Made by a program: the position numbers and the translations under genes
In this document: piece by piece, positions 54,501 through 64,000 of the stretch
Position numbering within the stretch: position 1 is the first letter of the stretch
How the letters are laid out: every line of letters starts with the position of its first letter
Notes under the pieces: generated by a model
What the model was told of the DNA's origin: nothing
Database searches by the model: none
The model's input: the letters and a program-made list of their open reading frames with translations, nothing else
Source: Planctomycetota bacterium
GTDB taxonomy: Bacteria > Planctomycetota > Phycisphaerae > Phycisphaerales > Phycisphaeraceae
DNA length: 64,000 bases
Direction of reading: 5' to 3'
Assembly: GCA_016350165.1 (NCBI GenBank)
Contig: CP066225.1
Location: forward strand, 2,852,001 to 2,916,000

Positions 54501-54547
54501 TAGCTATGGCCTAGCGCGATAGCCTATTTCGCGCTAAGCTATAGCTA
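54501..54547. repeat. Long imperfect inverted repeat
   Basis: Arms of about 19 bases (TAGCTATGGCCTAGCGCGA / TCGCGCTAAGCTATAGCTA) around a 9-base loop, just after the ATPase stop. It could be a strong terminator, a replication origin hairpin or a palindromic repeat. There is no T-tract. Confidence 0.6.
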
Positions 54548-54728
54548 GCAAGTAGATATATTCAGCTTGAACAAAAGAAAATCGTAAGGCAAGAACTACC
54601 AGTAAACCGTATCCAAAAAATACGATAAGCCAAAATAATACGAGTTTACGGATTTTTGACCTAGAATGAATGTAATACATAAGCCATTTGAATAAACACA
54701 GAATGGCTAGCGATAAATAAATCGCCAC
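54534..54728 (-). CDS. Possible small two-helix membrane protein
   Basis: 64 aa from GTG 54728. The whole sequence is hydrophobic (LSLAILCLFKWLMYYI, then LVLFWLIVFFGYGLLVVLAL), with an intervening basic SRSKIRK loop. The GGAA before the GTG is a weak site, and the 3' end lies in the inverted repeat. It may be a chance frame in AT-rich DNA. Confidence 0.35.
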   Translation of the reverse strand: MAIYLSLAILCLFKWLMYYIHSRSKIRKLVLFWLIVFFGYGLLVVLALRFSFVQAEYIYLLAIA

Positions 54729-54751
54729 TTCCGGCGAGGATTGAGGACTAC

Positions 54752-56530
<1,779 letters not shown>

Positions 56531-56967
56531 GCGTGGATTTGGCTGATTTTGTGCTTCGTTTTTGTGCGCGCGAAATGTGTGCACGACGTGCATGGTTTTT
56601 ATAAGTATTGTTTAGATAATTATTTAGGTTGTGATAGGGTGGCGTATTGCAGGATTGAGAAAATGAGCGCTTTTCCACGGTTTTTGCAGAAAATGAGCGG
56701 GAAACGGCGCGCTTTGGAGAGTTTTGAGCTAGAAATGAATGGTTTTTCTGAAAAGCGCACACGTGGATCGTTCAAAATGTGCGCACGGCATGGGATTTAC
56801 AGTTGGTCGGGGGCGATTTTTGGGCAAAAATGGAGTTTGTGGTGAGGCGCTTTGTGGAGTAGTTACACTAGAGCGTATCGTTGATTAGCAAACTTACTTT
56901 GTGAGGTGGGGAGGTATGAGGGATGGGTACGGTGAGCGTGGTTCGTCGGCTATAGTTTTTTGCACCA
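56531..56967. other. Intergenic gap with dispersed repeats
   Basis: The stretch 56555-56790 belongs to the intergenic family (GAAACGGCGCG, GAGTTTTGAGCTAGAAATGA), and 56860-56884 holds a diverged copy of the TTTCACTAAAGCGTATCGTT motif. Confidence 0.5.
56860..56884 (+). repeat. Dispersed motif TTTCACTAAAGCGTATCGTT, copy 4 (diverged)
   Basis: Reads TTACACTAGAGCGTATCGTT, followed by GATTAG. Two differences in 20 bases. Confidence 0.5.
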
Positions 56968-57715
56968 TTATTTGCCATAGCCACAGGCTTTGAAGTAGTT
57001 CTCGCAGTCAATCACATCCACACGCTTAATGGCTTCGCATACCAGCTGATCGAACCGGCTTTTTTGACACACGGCGTAGTCAACTCTTCACCTTTGACTA
57101 CAGATGCTCGATCGGTTTCCGGTCCGGCGAACGCGGCGGCTGATACCACAAATCACAACCTGTTTCCTCAATCAACTCACGTACACGCGTCCCTTTGTGT
57201 ACTAACAGATTATCCATCACCACGACCTCGCCCGATTGAAAACTCGGAACCAGACACCGCTCAACATAGTCCTCAAAGCACTCACGCATCTGTGTGCTAT
57301 CAAGCATAGCCGTCGGATCTTCTATCACTTGATTAGACCGGATAAAACCGATCATGGTCGCTGTACGCCAGTGGTTGTGGGGGACATGATCGACGCGGCG
57401 TCGGCCTACGTCTGACTAGCCGTAGCGGCGGATCATGCTCGTTTGGATACCGGATTTATCAAGGAATTCCGGCTTTTTAGGACCAACAAAGCGGCGGGCA
57501 ATCCGGAACAGCAATCGCTTGCGTTGACAGGATTCGCTTTGGGACTGGTACACTCAGATGTTCAGCGATTTGCTTGAGCGTGATGTCGGGGTATTGCTTG
57601 ATGAGCTGACGGATTTTTTGCTGATCATCAGGTTCGAGTTTGGTGGCATGATAGCGACTTGGCGGATGCTCTGTTCTTGCTTGAGAGCAGCGACAACTTT
57701 CAGTCGTAGATCCAT
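56968..57715 (-). pseudogene. Decayed IS630-family transposase
   Basis: The minus strand from ATG 57715 starts MDLRLKVVAALKQEQSIRQVA, the usual IS630 N-terminus. The frame is then broken, but continues as PDDQQKIRQLIKQYPDITLK, KSGIQTSMIRRYG (followed by a stop), DHVPHNHWRTATMIGF, VMDNLLVHKG (DDE Asp) and PPRSPDRKPIEHL (catalytic Glu). Another shift leads to the family-typical C-terminus ECENYFKACGYGK-like (CENYFKACGYGK) ending at 56968. At least three disruptions make it inactive. Terminal inverted repeats were not found. Confidence 0.82.
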
Positions 57716-58221
57716 TATCGTGTGTTGTAATAAATTGCTCAAAACGCTGTAGAGCTGATTGTAGAGTGTCGTGGGTGTTGAGTGTTTTGTGGTTGTTTTA
57801 CTTGTATGTTGTTTTAGTGACGGTTATACCGGTATTGAAGCTCTGAGAGGATCGCAAGCGAACGGACGAGCTTCGATGAGTCGGCTGCGAGATCGGTTCC
57901 GCTAAAGCTTGCAAAAGCTGAAGTGTAGCTGGATACCAGTTATCTTTTTGTTGTGAATTTTTAATCCGTATAAGTCGTCGGTTGATCGAGTCGTCGTGGA
58001 AACGGCGGGTGATTATTAACGAGGGATTGTCTATGCGATAGTTAGGCGTATGTTGTTCATGGCGATTCTGCCGGTGTTGGTTGCGTGCATGTGTAAGCCG
58101 TTGGTGATTTTTTGAATTTGATGGTGCGGCCGTAGAAGGAGGCAATTGGAGGTTGATTTTAAACACATACGCGAAAGCGTATCAATGGCTTGAGTGTGGA
58201 GTATTGGTCTTTGTTCTGTTA
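57716..58221. other. Intergenic gap
   Basis: No gene or RNA was recognised between the transposase remnant and the zinc-ribbon gene. Confidence 0.4.
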
Positions 58222-60063
58222 TTACTGTTTGCGCTGTTTGGGTGAACTTTCTAGTTTTTGATTTTGTGGGGTTGGCAATGGTTCGGGGAGTTGGCTTGTT
58301 AAGTCGTAGATTTCGATGTGGCGAGTGTATGAGGATGGGTTATTTGGCTGGGTGGAATGTAGGTAGGCGAGCCAGAGGTGGTTAGTTTGGGGTTGAGGTG
58401 ATAGCAAAAACTGATCGCTAAGGGGTGTTGGGTTTTGGGGTTTAGATAGTTTTAGGATCATGTTATTTGATATTGTTGAATTAGTATCGTTAAAAATATC
58501 CAAAACAAGGTAGTTTTGGTTGGTAGCATTCGCTTGAGGGTTGAGTGTAGATGCGGCGGAGGTGGGTTGAATTGTGAGTGAGGATGTGGAGTTGATGTTA
58601 AAGTTGTAGCCGACTTTGAAGTTGTGGAAATTATTGAAGAGCAGGTCTTGTTTTTCGGTAAAGGGTTGGTTTTGTGTTTGAGTTTGTGTGTTGTTGATGA
58701 TGAGTGGTGTTTTGGGGAGATGCCAGAGGATGGAGTATGGGTATTGTCCTTTTTTAACAGTGTGTTCGACGTATTCAACTTTGCCGTGGTTTATTGTGAG
58801 GTTGTAGTTGTTAGAGGTGAGTGTTGATTGAGGGACGTATCGGCCTTGGATATTAAAGAGGGGGTAGATTTCGTCTGAGACTAGTTGTTTGTTTTGTTTG
58901 TCGATGAGGGCAATTTGTTTGAACCAGCGGTCTACACCTGCTGCGTTGGGTATCTCGTGATGTTTGGAGAGAAAGTAGTGTGCGCGGATGACGTTGGTGA
59001 GGATAATGAGGTTGTCTGATTGATAAGCTTTTAAGCCGTGGCGATCGTAGTAGGTGCCACCGGGGTTAGTGGTTGGTGGGATGCCTTTTCCAATGAGGGT
59101 GTGTGCGGGGAATCGCTTTGCGTTCTTGAGCTTGATTGTGGTGATATTCTTAGTTGATTTGTCGTAATAGAGGATGTTGCCGGCGATGCTGAGGATGTAG
59201 CCGGTGTCGAAGTTGGTCATGTGGGGTGGTGTGAATTGGCTAGGGAAGGTGTCGGTGAGAAGCCATGATTTTCCGAGTCTATCTGTTGAATAGATAGGTG
59301 AATGATAGAAGGATGCTAGTTTGTTCGTGGTAATAGTTTGCGTTTTGGGATTGTAGTCGATGCTTTTAAGTTGAACTTTGAATAGGCCGCATTGTTGAAA
59401 GAAGAGGTTGTTGTAGAGCGCGCTTAGTTTGAGGCTTAATGAAATTGGTATTTTAAAGGGGATTTGATATGCGTTTTTGTAGCGTCCTTTGAGTGTGAGG
59501 GAGGAATCCCAACGCCATTGACCTGAGATGAATGCGATTGGGTGGAAAGAGGTTTTTTGGCCTTGCACGAAGTAGGAAACGGTTAGAGCGGTGAGGATAG
59601 CGAAGGCGGTACCCCAGGTGAGCGTGAGTAAGGTGAGGAGGCGGGGGTAGGATTCGTAGAATCGCGAACGTTTGCGCGTGTTTTTGTGATTGAGGTTTTT
59701 GTTACATTCGGGGCAGGGTGATGGGATGGATTGTGGGAGGATGATGTAGCCACAGTTTTTGCAGTATGTTTCGCCGATATTAACTTCATGGATTTTTTTG
59801 CGTTGTTTGTAGAAGCGGAAGATGATGATGAAGCCAAGGATGATGAAGGGGAACATGATCAGCTCGGGGAGATAGAAGAGGAAGAGATCCCAGAGGTTGG
59901 TCATGGCGGTGGCAGTGGCGAAGTGCATCTGTGATGGAGCTTGATTGGTAGGATCGAGTTGGATTGGCCAAAGTGCGAAGAGGAATTCATCGATGGGGAC
60001 TTGATGTGTTGCGAGCGGTTCGATGATGGGTGTGGGATCGGTTGTGGTAAGCTGATCTGGCAT
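58222..60063 (-). CDS. Zinc-ribbon membrane protein (paralogue of 12292-14073)
   Basis: 613 aa. The order matches the paralogue: a hydrophilic N-terminus, helix at about residues 66-84 (IMFPFIILGFIIIFRFY), zinc ribbon (YCKNCGYIILPQSIPSPCPECNK, about 99-121; shown in part) and second helix (about 142-165), then a ~440-residue domain. Shared motifs with the paralogue are the ETYCKNCGY/EVYCKGCGY ribbon and the FxxQIALIDKQNKQLV/FVAIADVKEKKVV region. The two genes sit on opposite sides of the window and differ strongly in codon usage. Function is unknown. Its ATG lacks a clear ribosome-binding site. Confidence 0.72.
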   Translation of the reverse strand: MPDQLTTTDPTPIIEPLATHQVPIDEFLFALWPIQLDPTNQAPSQMHFATATAMTNLWDLFLFYLPELIMFPFIILGFIIIFRFYKQRKKIHEVNIGETYCKNCGYIILPQSIPSPCPECNKNLNHKNTRKRSRFYESYPRLLTLLTLTWGTAFAILTALTVSYFVQGQKTSFHPIAFISGQWRWDSSLTLKGRYKNAYQIPFKIPISLSLKLSALYNNLFFQQCGLFKVQLKSIDYNPKTQTITTNKLASFYHSPIYSTDRLGKSWLLTDTFPSQFTPPHMTNFDTGYILSIAGNILYYDKSTKNITTIKLKNAKRFPAHTLIGKGIPPTTNPGGTYYDRHGLKAYQSDNLIILTNVIRAHYFLSKHHEIPNAAGVDRWFKQIALIDKQNKQLVSDEIYPLFNIQGRYVPQSTLTSNNYNLTINHGKVEYVEHTVKKGQYPYSILWHLPKTPLIINNTQTQTQNQPFTEKQDLLFNNFHNFKVGYNFNINSTSSLTIQPTSAASTLNPQANATNQNYLVLDIFNDTNSTISNNMILKLSKPQNPTPLSDQFLLSPQPQTNHLWLAYLHSTQPNNPSSYTRHIEIYDLTSQLPEPLPTPQNQKLESSPKQRKQ

Positions 60064-60292
60064 GATGATGTGATGACGCTTTTTTGCTGAAATGATCCTG
60101 TAGTGAGTAAGCGGTTGTGAAATAAATGTGCCGCTTGCTCTTAGTTATGACGCAGTGAAAGTGATTATGTTTCAGAAAAATAAAGGGATTTGTAGAGTTG
60201 CGTATTTGATAGCGGATTTTATTGATAATGGGTATGCTGATTGTGTGATGTGGTTTTGAAATGAAAATGCTTGTGAGTGAGATGGAGTTGTG

Positions 60293-62716
60293 ATGAAGCT
60301 TAATTGTAAGATGATTGTTGCGTTGTTGATGGTGTGTGGCGTTGTGTATGGGGATGGTGATGCGCGGGTGATTGAATTAGAGATGATGGATGAGATGACG
60401 ATGCCTCGGATTGATGGGGTGATTGAGGATGATGAAGGTTGGAAAGATTGCGAATGGCAAGATGGGTTTTGGGTATATCAGGAAAATGTGACAGTTGATC
60501 AGAAGAAGAAGGTTGGGAAAGAAGGGATGTGGGAGAAGACGAAGTATAAGGTTGGGTTTGATGAGTCGTATGTGTTTGTTGGTGTGAAGTGTGATGAAGC
60601 GTTTGTTGAGAAGATGAAGGCAGCGAAGACAGCGAGGGATGGTGAGATTAATGTTGATGATTGTGTTGAGGTGATGCTTGGTAAGCCAGGGCGGGCGGGT
60701 GAGTATTATCATTTTATTGTGAACAGTTTGGGGACGGTGTTTGATGATTATCGTGTGCAGGGTGGGCATATGGGGAATAAGTCTTGGGATTGTGCTGGGC
60801 TAAAAATGGCGAGTCGTGTGGGTGAGGATTGGTGGAGTGTGGAGATGGCGATCCCGTTTGCTTCGCTTGGGATTAGTGATGCTGGCGTTGTGATTAAGGG
60901 TGAGGATTTGGATTTGGTGTTTAATGTGGGGAGAGAACGATATGCGAGCGGGCAATGGGAGGTGAGTAGTTCGAGTAAGTTAGATCGATTTTTGGATGCG
61001 AGTCGCTATTCAACGATTAGACTGAAAGATTTTGATGCTGAACGGTTTAATTTGAAGTGGGCTCGTGATATTGAGATAAGTCGAAGATGGTCGCCTAGTT
61101 ATGTGTTGGGTGAAAGTGATGAGGCGTGTGTGTGGAGCGGGATGATTGAGTTGATGAGGGATTACAAGAAGCCGCAACGGGAGGTGTGGTGCCGCAAGGT
61201 TGGTGATGAGGAATGGCAGCCTGGTAGTCATGCAGATAAAAGTGGGAATGCATGGTGGGTGAATGCGAGTGCTGATAAAGATGATCGGTTGATGGAGATT
61301 GAAGTGAGGGAGTATGAGACGGGGTTTGTGTTGTGGCGTAAACTTGTTGAGGTGGAAGGAGGCGGGGGGAAGCCGTTTGAATTTGTATGGGTGAAAGATC
61401 GGTTTTATGCAGACGAAAAAGGGGATACTTTGTCGTGGGTGCTGAAGAATCAAGTGGATGGGAAATACGATATGGATAGTGAAAAGTGGTCGGTTGAGGT
61501 TGAAGTGGAGGTCGATGGTGGAGAGCCTTGGATATTGTCGAAACAGAAGAATGCTTGGAAAACGTATAGTCAAAAGAAGCTTCGTGCAGAAATGATGGGC
61601 TGGTCAAAAATTTTGCTGCACGGAAAGTTATTGTATGATGGAAAGGTTATTGAAACTGATGAACGGGTGGTGCAGCGGCTAATTAGTGATGATGGTGTGG
61701 TGAGATTGAAAGATGGTTTGGTGTATGTTGATGGGCAACGTTTTTATCCGTTTGGTTGGTTTAGTGTTGAAGAGAAAGATTGGGGGAAGGCGAAGGAGAT
61801 GGGGTGTAATACGCTGATGATCTATTCGCTGGCTATGGATGAACCTGAAGAACAGAATCGAAAGTTAGATAAACTTGCTGCGATGGGGATGAAGGTTGTG
61901 ATCTATCCGTATCCGGAGCGTTGGATGTTGAGTGAAGCAAGGCATCAAGCTTTGCTAAATGAGGAGGAACGTGCTGGGATAAGAGAACTTGTTGAACGGG
62001 TGAAGGATCATGAGGCGATATTAGGTTGGTATATTGGTGATGAGCCTGAGTTAAAAGCAGGATTGGTTGAACGGTTTAAACAAGTTAATGCACTGATTAG
62101 AGAGGTTGATCCGAAACATCCTACGATATTGGTGAATAATTCGACTGCGGGAATAGCGGATTATGCTGAATGCGCGGATATATTGATGCCTGATCCATAT
62201 CCGTTTTTTTTGAAGAAAGGTAGTAATCGGTTTGGTATTGATGTTATGAAGCGGTTGTTGGAGGTTGCTATTTTGGAGCAGGGAAAAATGTTGGGTGAGA
62301 GAAGTGTGTGGGTGACGCCTCAAGGGTTTAGTATGGCGGATTTTGGGAATTCGGATAATCGTGAGCCGAATGAAGTTGAGTTGCGAAATATGTTCTATCA
62401 ATCGATTAGTTTAGGAGCAGCAGGCCAGATTTGGTGGGCATGGCGGTATGGGAAGAAGTACCCAGAAATGATGGGCGCGATGGCGAAGATTGGTGAGGAA
62501 TATAAACAGATTAAGTGGGTTTTGGAGGATGAGGATGTTAAGTTCGAGAAGGTTTATGGTGAAGGATATGTTGGATGTAGGTTTATGAAGAGGGGAAGGG
62601 CTGTGCTAGATGTATTGGTGAATTTGAAGGATGAAGTGAATGTGGTGCATGGAAGGCAGATGAGGGCGATGGGTGTGTGGGCTGTATTAGAAGGGCGCCA
62701 ATTAAAGTCTAACTGA
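60293..62716 (+). CDS. Exported CBM9-like / TIM-barrel glycan-active protein
   Basis: 807 aa from ATG 60293, five bases after GGAG; a GTG at 60290 is the alternative. A signal peptide (about 1-18) precedes a carbohydrate-binding family-9-like domain (about 30-235: IDGVIEDDEGW, YVFVGVKCDE, VEVMLGK, WWSVEMAIPFASLGI). A middle beta domain leads to a TIM-barrel-like catalytic part (about 470-760: FYPFGWFSVE, NTLMIYS, VVIYPYPE, GWYIGDEPE, TILVNN, DILMPDPYPFF). The Glu-x-Pro-Glu in GDEPE is a plausible acid/base. It resembles planctomycete glycoside-hydrolase-like proteins, with substrate unknown. Its stop lies on a palindrome copy. Confidence 0.75.
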   Translation: MKLNCKMIVALLMVCGVVYGDGDARVIELEMMDEMTMPRIDGVIEDDEGWKDCEWQDGFWVYQENVTVDQKKKVGKEGMWEKTKYKVGFDESYVFVGVKCDEAFVEKMKAAKTARDGEINVDDCVEVMLGKPGRAGEYYHFIVNSLGTVFDDYRVQGGHMGNKSWDCAGLKMASRVGEDWWSVEMAIPFASLGISDAGVVIKGEDLDLVFNVGRERYASGQWEVSSSSKLDRFLDASRYSTIRLKDFDAERFNLKWARDIEISRRWSPSYVLGESDEACVWSGMIELMRDYKKPQREVWCRKVGDEEWQPGSHADKSGNAWWVNASADKDDRLMEIEVREYETGFVLWRKLVEVEGGGGKPFEFVWVKDRFYADEKGDTLSWVLKNQVDGKYDMDSEKWSVEVEVEVDGGEPWILSKQKNAWKTYSQKKLRAEMMGWSKILLHGKLLYDGKVIETDERVVQRLISDDGVVRLKDGLVYVDGQRFYPFGWFSVEEKDWGKAKEMGCNTLMIYSLAMDEPEEQNRKLDKLAAMGMKVVIYPYPERWMLSEARHQALLNEEERAGIRELVERVKDHEAILGWYIGDEPELKAGLVERFKQVNALIREVDPKHPTILVNNSTAGIADYAECADILMPDPYPFFLKKGSNRFGIDVMKRLLEVAILEQGKMLGERSVWVTPQGFSMADFGNSDNREPNEVELRNMFYQSISLGAAGQIWWAWRYGKKYPEMMGAMAKIGEEYKQIKWVLEDEDVKFEKVYGEGYVGCRFMKRGRAVLDVLVNLKDEVNVVHGRQMRAMGVWAVLEGRQLKSN

Positions 62717-62723
62717 TAATTAG
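62709..62723. repeat. CTAAY-N5-RTTAG palindrome, copy 9 (on a stop codon)
   Basis: CTAACTGATAATTAG contains the TGA stop of the glycan-active protein. Confidence 0.6.
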
Positions 62724-62740
62724 GGCATGTGCATGAATGA

Positions 62741-62770
62741 AAAACAACGCGCTGATAGGCGCGTTGTTTG
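62741..62770 (+). terminator. Terminator of the glycan-active protein gene
   Basis: A perfect 10-bp stem AACAACGCGC/GCGCGTTGTT, loop TGATAG. The T-tract is short, so strength is uncertain. Confidence 0.7.
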
Positions 62771-62807
62771 CTATGGGCTTATTTTGAGTCAGTTTTAATG
62801 AATATGC

Positions 62808-63554
62808 TTATTTTGTGGTTTTATGCTGGCGACGCAGGAGGAGGATTGGGAGTACTGAGAGGGCCATGAGTGCTGCTGCGGGGGTTGGTACAGCGATGTT
62901 ACCGTTGAGGTAATCGTCGTAGCTTATGAGGCGTCCGTATGAATTGAATGCAGTTTCAGTGCCGAGATCACCGAGGACGATGCTGCTTGAGATGTTGTCT
63001 GCTGAGGTGCCGAAGCCGACAATTTGGAGGATGTATTCTTCGCCATCGATTGTGACGATGGATTCGTCGCTTATGCTTGTGTCGAATGGGATTGAGAATA
63101 CATCTGCGCCGTCTACAGCGTTGTTTTCATAGTTGGTAAAGAATGTGTAGCGAAGGTTTTCACCTGATGCGAGGTCGAGACGTACGACTGTACGTAATGT
63201 TTCGGGGGTTGTGCCGTCGGCTGTGTCTTCGCCGTTGAAATGTAGGAACTCACCAACTTGGAAAACTTCACCGACATCAACGCCGCTGAATGAAGTGTTT
63301 GAGCCAAAGCTTTGTAGTTCATCTACATTGTTTGATGCAGCAGAAGACGATTCACCGAGAGTTAACTCGCGGTAGTTGTTACGTGTGTAGGTTGAGCCTT
63401 GGTTACCATCGTAACTCGGGTTTGGGTCTAGCGATGATGTTCTGGCCTGACCTGATACTGAAGCTGCGTAGGTGGGTTGAGCTGATACAATCGAGAAGAG
63501 TGCAATAGATGAACAGGCAACTATAGCGCTGATCGTTAAACGATAACTCTTCAT
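62808..63554 (-). CDS. Exported anchor-domain protein with PEP-CTERM-like tail
   Basis: 248 aa. ATG 63554 follows GGAG by five bases. A signal peptide ends at PTYAA (about 31). The mature domain has FGSNTSFSGVDVGEVFQVGE and FLHFNGE, matching the outline of choice-of-anchor K domains (WGxxxSSLxFxG ... LGxLTYxNG). The C-terminus IAVPTPAAALMALSVLPILLL followed by RRQHKTTK has the layout of a sorting signal, with VPTPA in place of PEP. It may be handled by a different exosortase subtype. No neighbours suggest a role. Confidence 0.75.
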   Translation of the reverse strand: MKSYRLTISAIVACSSIALFSIVSAQPTYAASVSGQARTSSLDPNPSYDGNQGSTYTRNNYRELTLGESSSAASNNVDELQSFGSNTSFSGVDVGEVFQVGEFLHFNGEDTADGTTPETLRTVVRLDLASGENLRYTFFTNYENNAVDGADVFSIPFDTSISDESIVTIDGEEYILQIVGFGTSADNISSSIVLGDLGTETAFNSYGRLISYDDYLNGNIAVPTPAAALMALSVLPILLLRRQHKTTK

Positions 63555-63758
63555 TTCGTCTCCAATTCATATACAAGTCACATAAGCTAAGGTGCTAGCT
63601 TTATGTTGTGGTGTTGATTGCTAGATGCTGAGTCTAAGCGTAGTGTGATGCTGTTAGCTGCTGTTTGTCTTTACGTATCTGTGCGTGAAATTCTAACGAC
63701 ATGTATATTCAAGTCAATATGATGTTTACGTGAATACTCTAGTATTGTAGTCGTTTAG
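63555..63758. other. Intergenic gap
   Basis: Promoter region of the anchor-domain gene. Nothing else was recognised. Confidence 0.4.
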
Positions 63759-64000
63759 TCATGAAATGCTGTTTTGGGTATAGTTTAATTGCAAGCAGTG
63801 GTAGATATGTTTCAGGGCGGTGTTGGCGTCTGTGATGAGAGTTGGGTCAGCTAGATCATCTGGTGCAAGAGAGTCACGATAATGGTCGTTAATGATATTG
63901 GTGAGTTGCTCATAAAGCTTGGGAGTTAAAAGAGCGTGTATGTGGACGTGTTTGAGTTGATCAGTGGTGATTGGAACACGGAGACGCAAGCAGGCAGGAC
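63759..64000 (-). CDS. Unidentified protein, 3' part only
   Basis: The minus strand is open from the right window edge to a stop at 63759 (about 79 residues), so the start lies outside. The end contains LKHVHIHALLTPKLYEQLTN, SLAPDDLADPTLI and a Cys/Tyr-rich tail; no family was recognised. A TTG at 63989 is an unlikely internal start. Confidence 0.55.
   Translation of the reverse strand, partial: PACLRLRVPITTDQLKHVHIHALLTPKLYEQLTNIINDHYRDSLAPDDLADPTLITDANTALKHIYHCLQLNYTQNSIS

Overview
The window reads like the chromosome of a planctomycete of the class Phycisphaerae (inference). The evidence is prepilin-type pseudopilins with the [24 protein letters not shown]-type N-terminus (cut here to its core [13 protein letters not shown]), at least four PEP-CTERM secreted proteins with the VPEPAS...RRRK sorting tail, zinc-ribbon membrane proteins, and a mid-range base composition. 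No rRNA was seen and one tRNA was found.

Layout. 0-9.4 kb: a cut-off gene, a Nudix hydrolase, two pseudopilins, an Isc-type ferredoxin, two tandem paralogous PEP-CTERM proteins and a YhaM-like 3'-5' exoribonuclease. 9.4-24.2 kb: tsaB, a GIY-YIG protein, zinc-ribbon membrane proteins, an alpha/beta hydrolase, lipoproteins, a Sel1-repeat protein, the ribosome-assembly GTPase der, two tandem chagasin-like protease-inhibitor lipoproteins and a large secreted protein. 24.2-36.2 kb: murA, a divergent GxxExxY protein, a probable zinc-responsive cluster (DUF2946-like protein, pseudopilin, His-rich PEP-CTERM protein), a transketolase, a PEP-CTERM alkaline phosphatase, an acetate-transporter-like protein and a Coa1-like protein. 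36.4-47 kb: a membrane-anchored double FKBP isomerase, an FHA protein, the ergothioneine pair egtB-egtD, queC and a 1317-aa autotransporter. 47.47-56.4 kb: a genomic island in tRNA-Ser(GCT), bounded by 118-bp direct repeats. 56.5-64 kb: a decayed IS630 transposase, a second zinc-ribbon paralogue, a CBM9-like/TIM-barrel protein and a secreted anchor-domain protein.

The island is the most likely place for an undescribed system. It carries a Panacea (SocA/DUF4065) protein translationally coupled to a coiled-coil/two-helix membrane protein, which looks like a toxin-antitoxin pair. Beside it is a 658-aa protein joining a GHKL ATPase to a PD-(D/E)XK nuclease, probably a defence effector. It also has a transglutaminase-like orphan, an AlpA-like regulator, a primase/helicase-like ATPase and a tyrosine integrase. 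The integrase reading frame runs through the attachment site, so its C-terminus should differ between the integrated and excised forms.

Patterns at larger scale: a palindrome CTAAY-N5-RTTAG occurs nine times, always in coding DNA or on a stop codon, and is absent from the island. A second short motif and a family of related intergenic stretches are also dispersed. Strand composition (G-rich versus C-rich plus strand) appears to flip several times independently of gene direction. All counts were made by eye.
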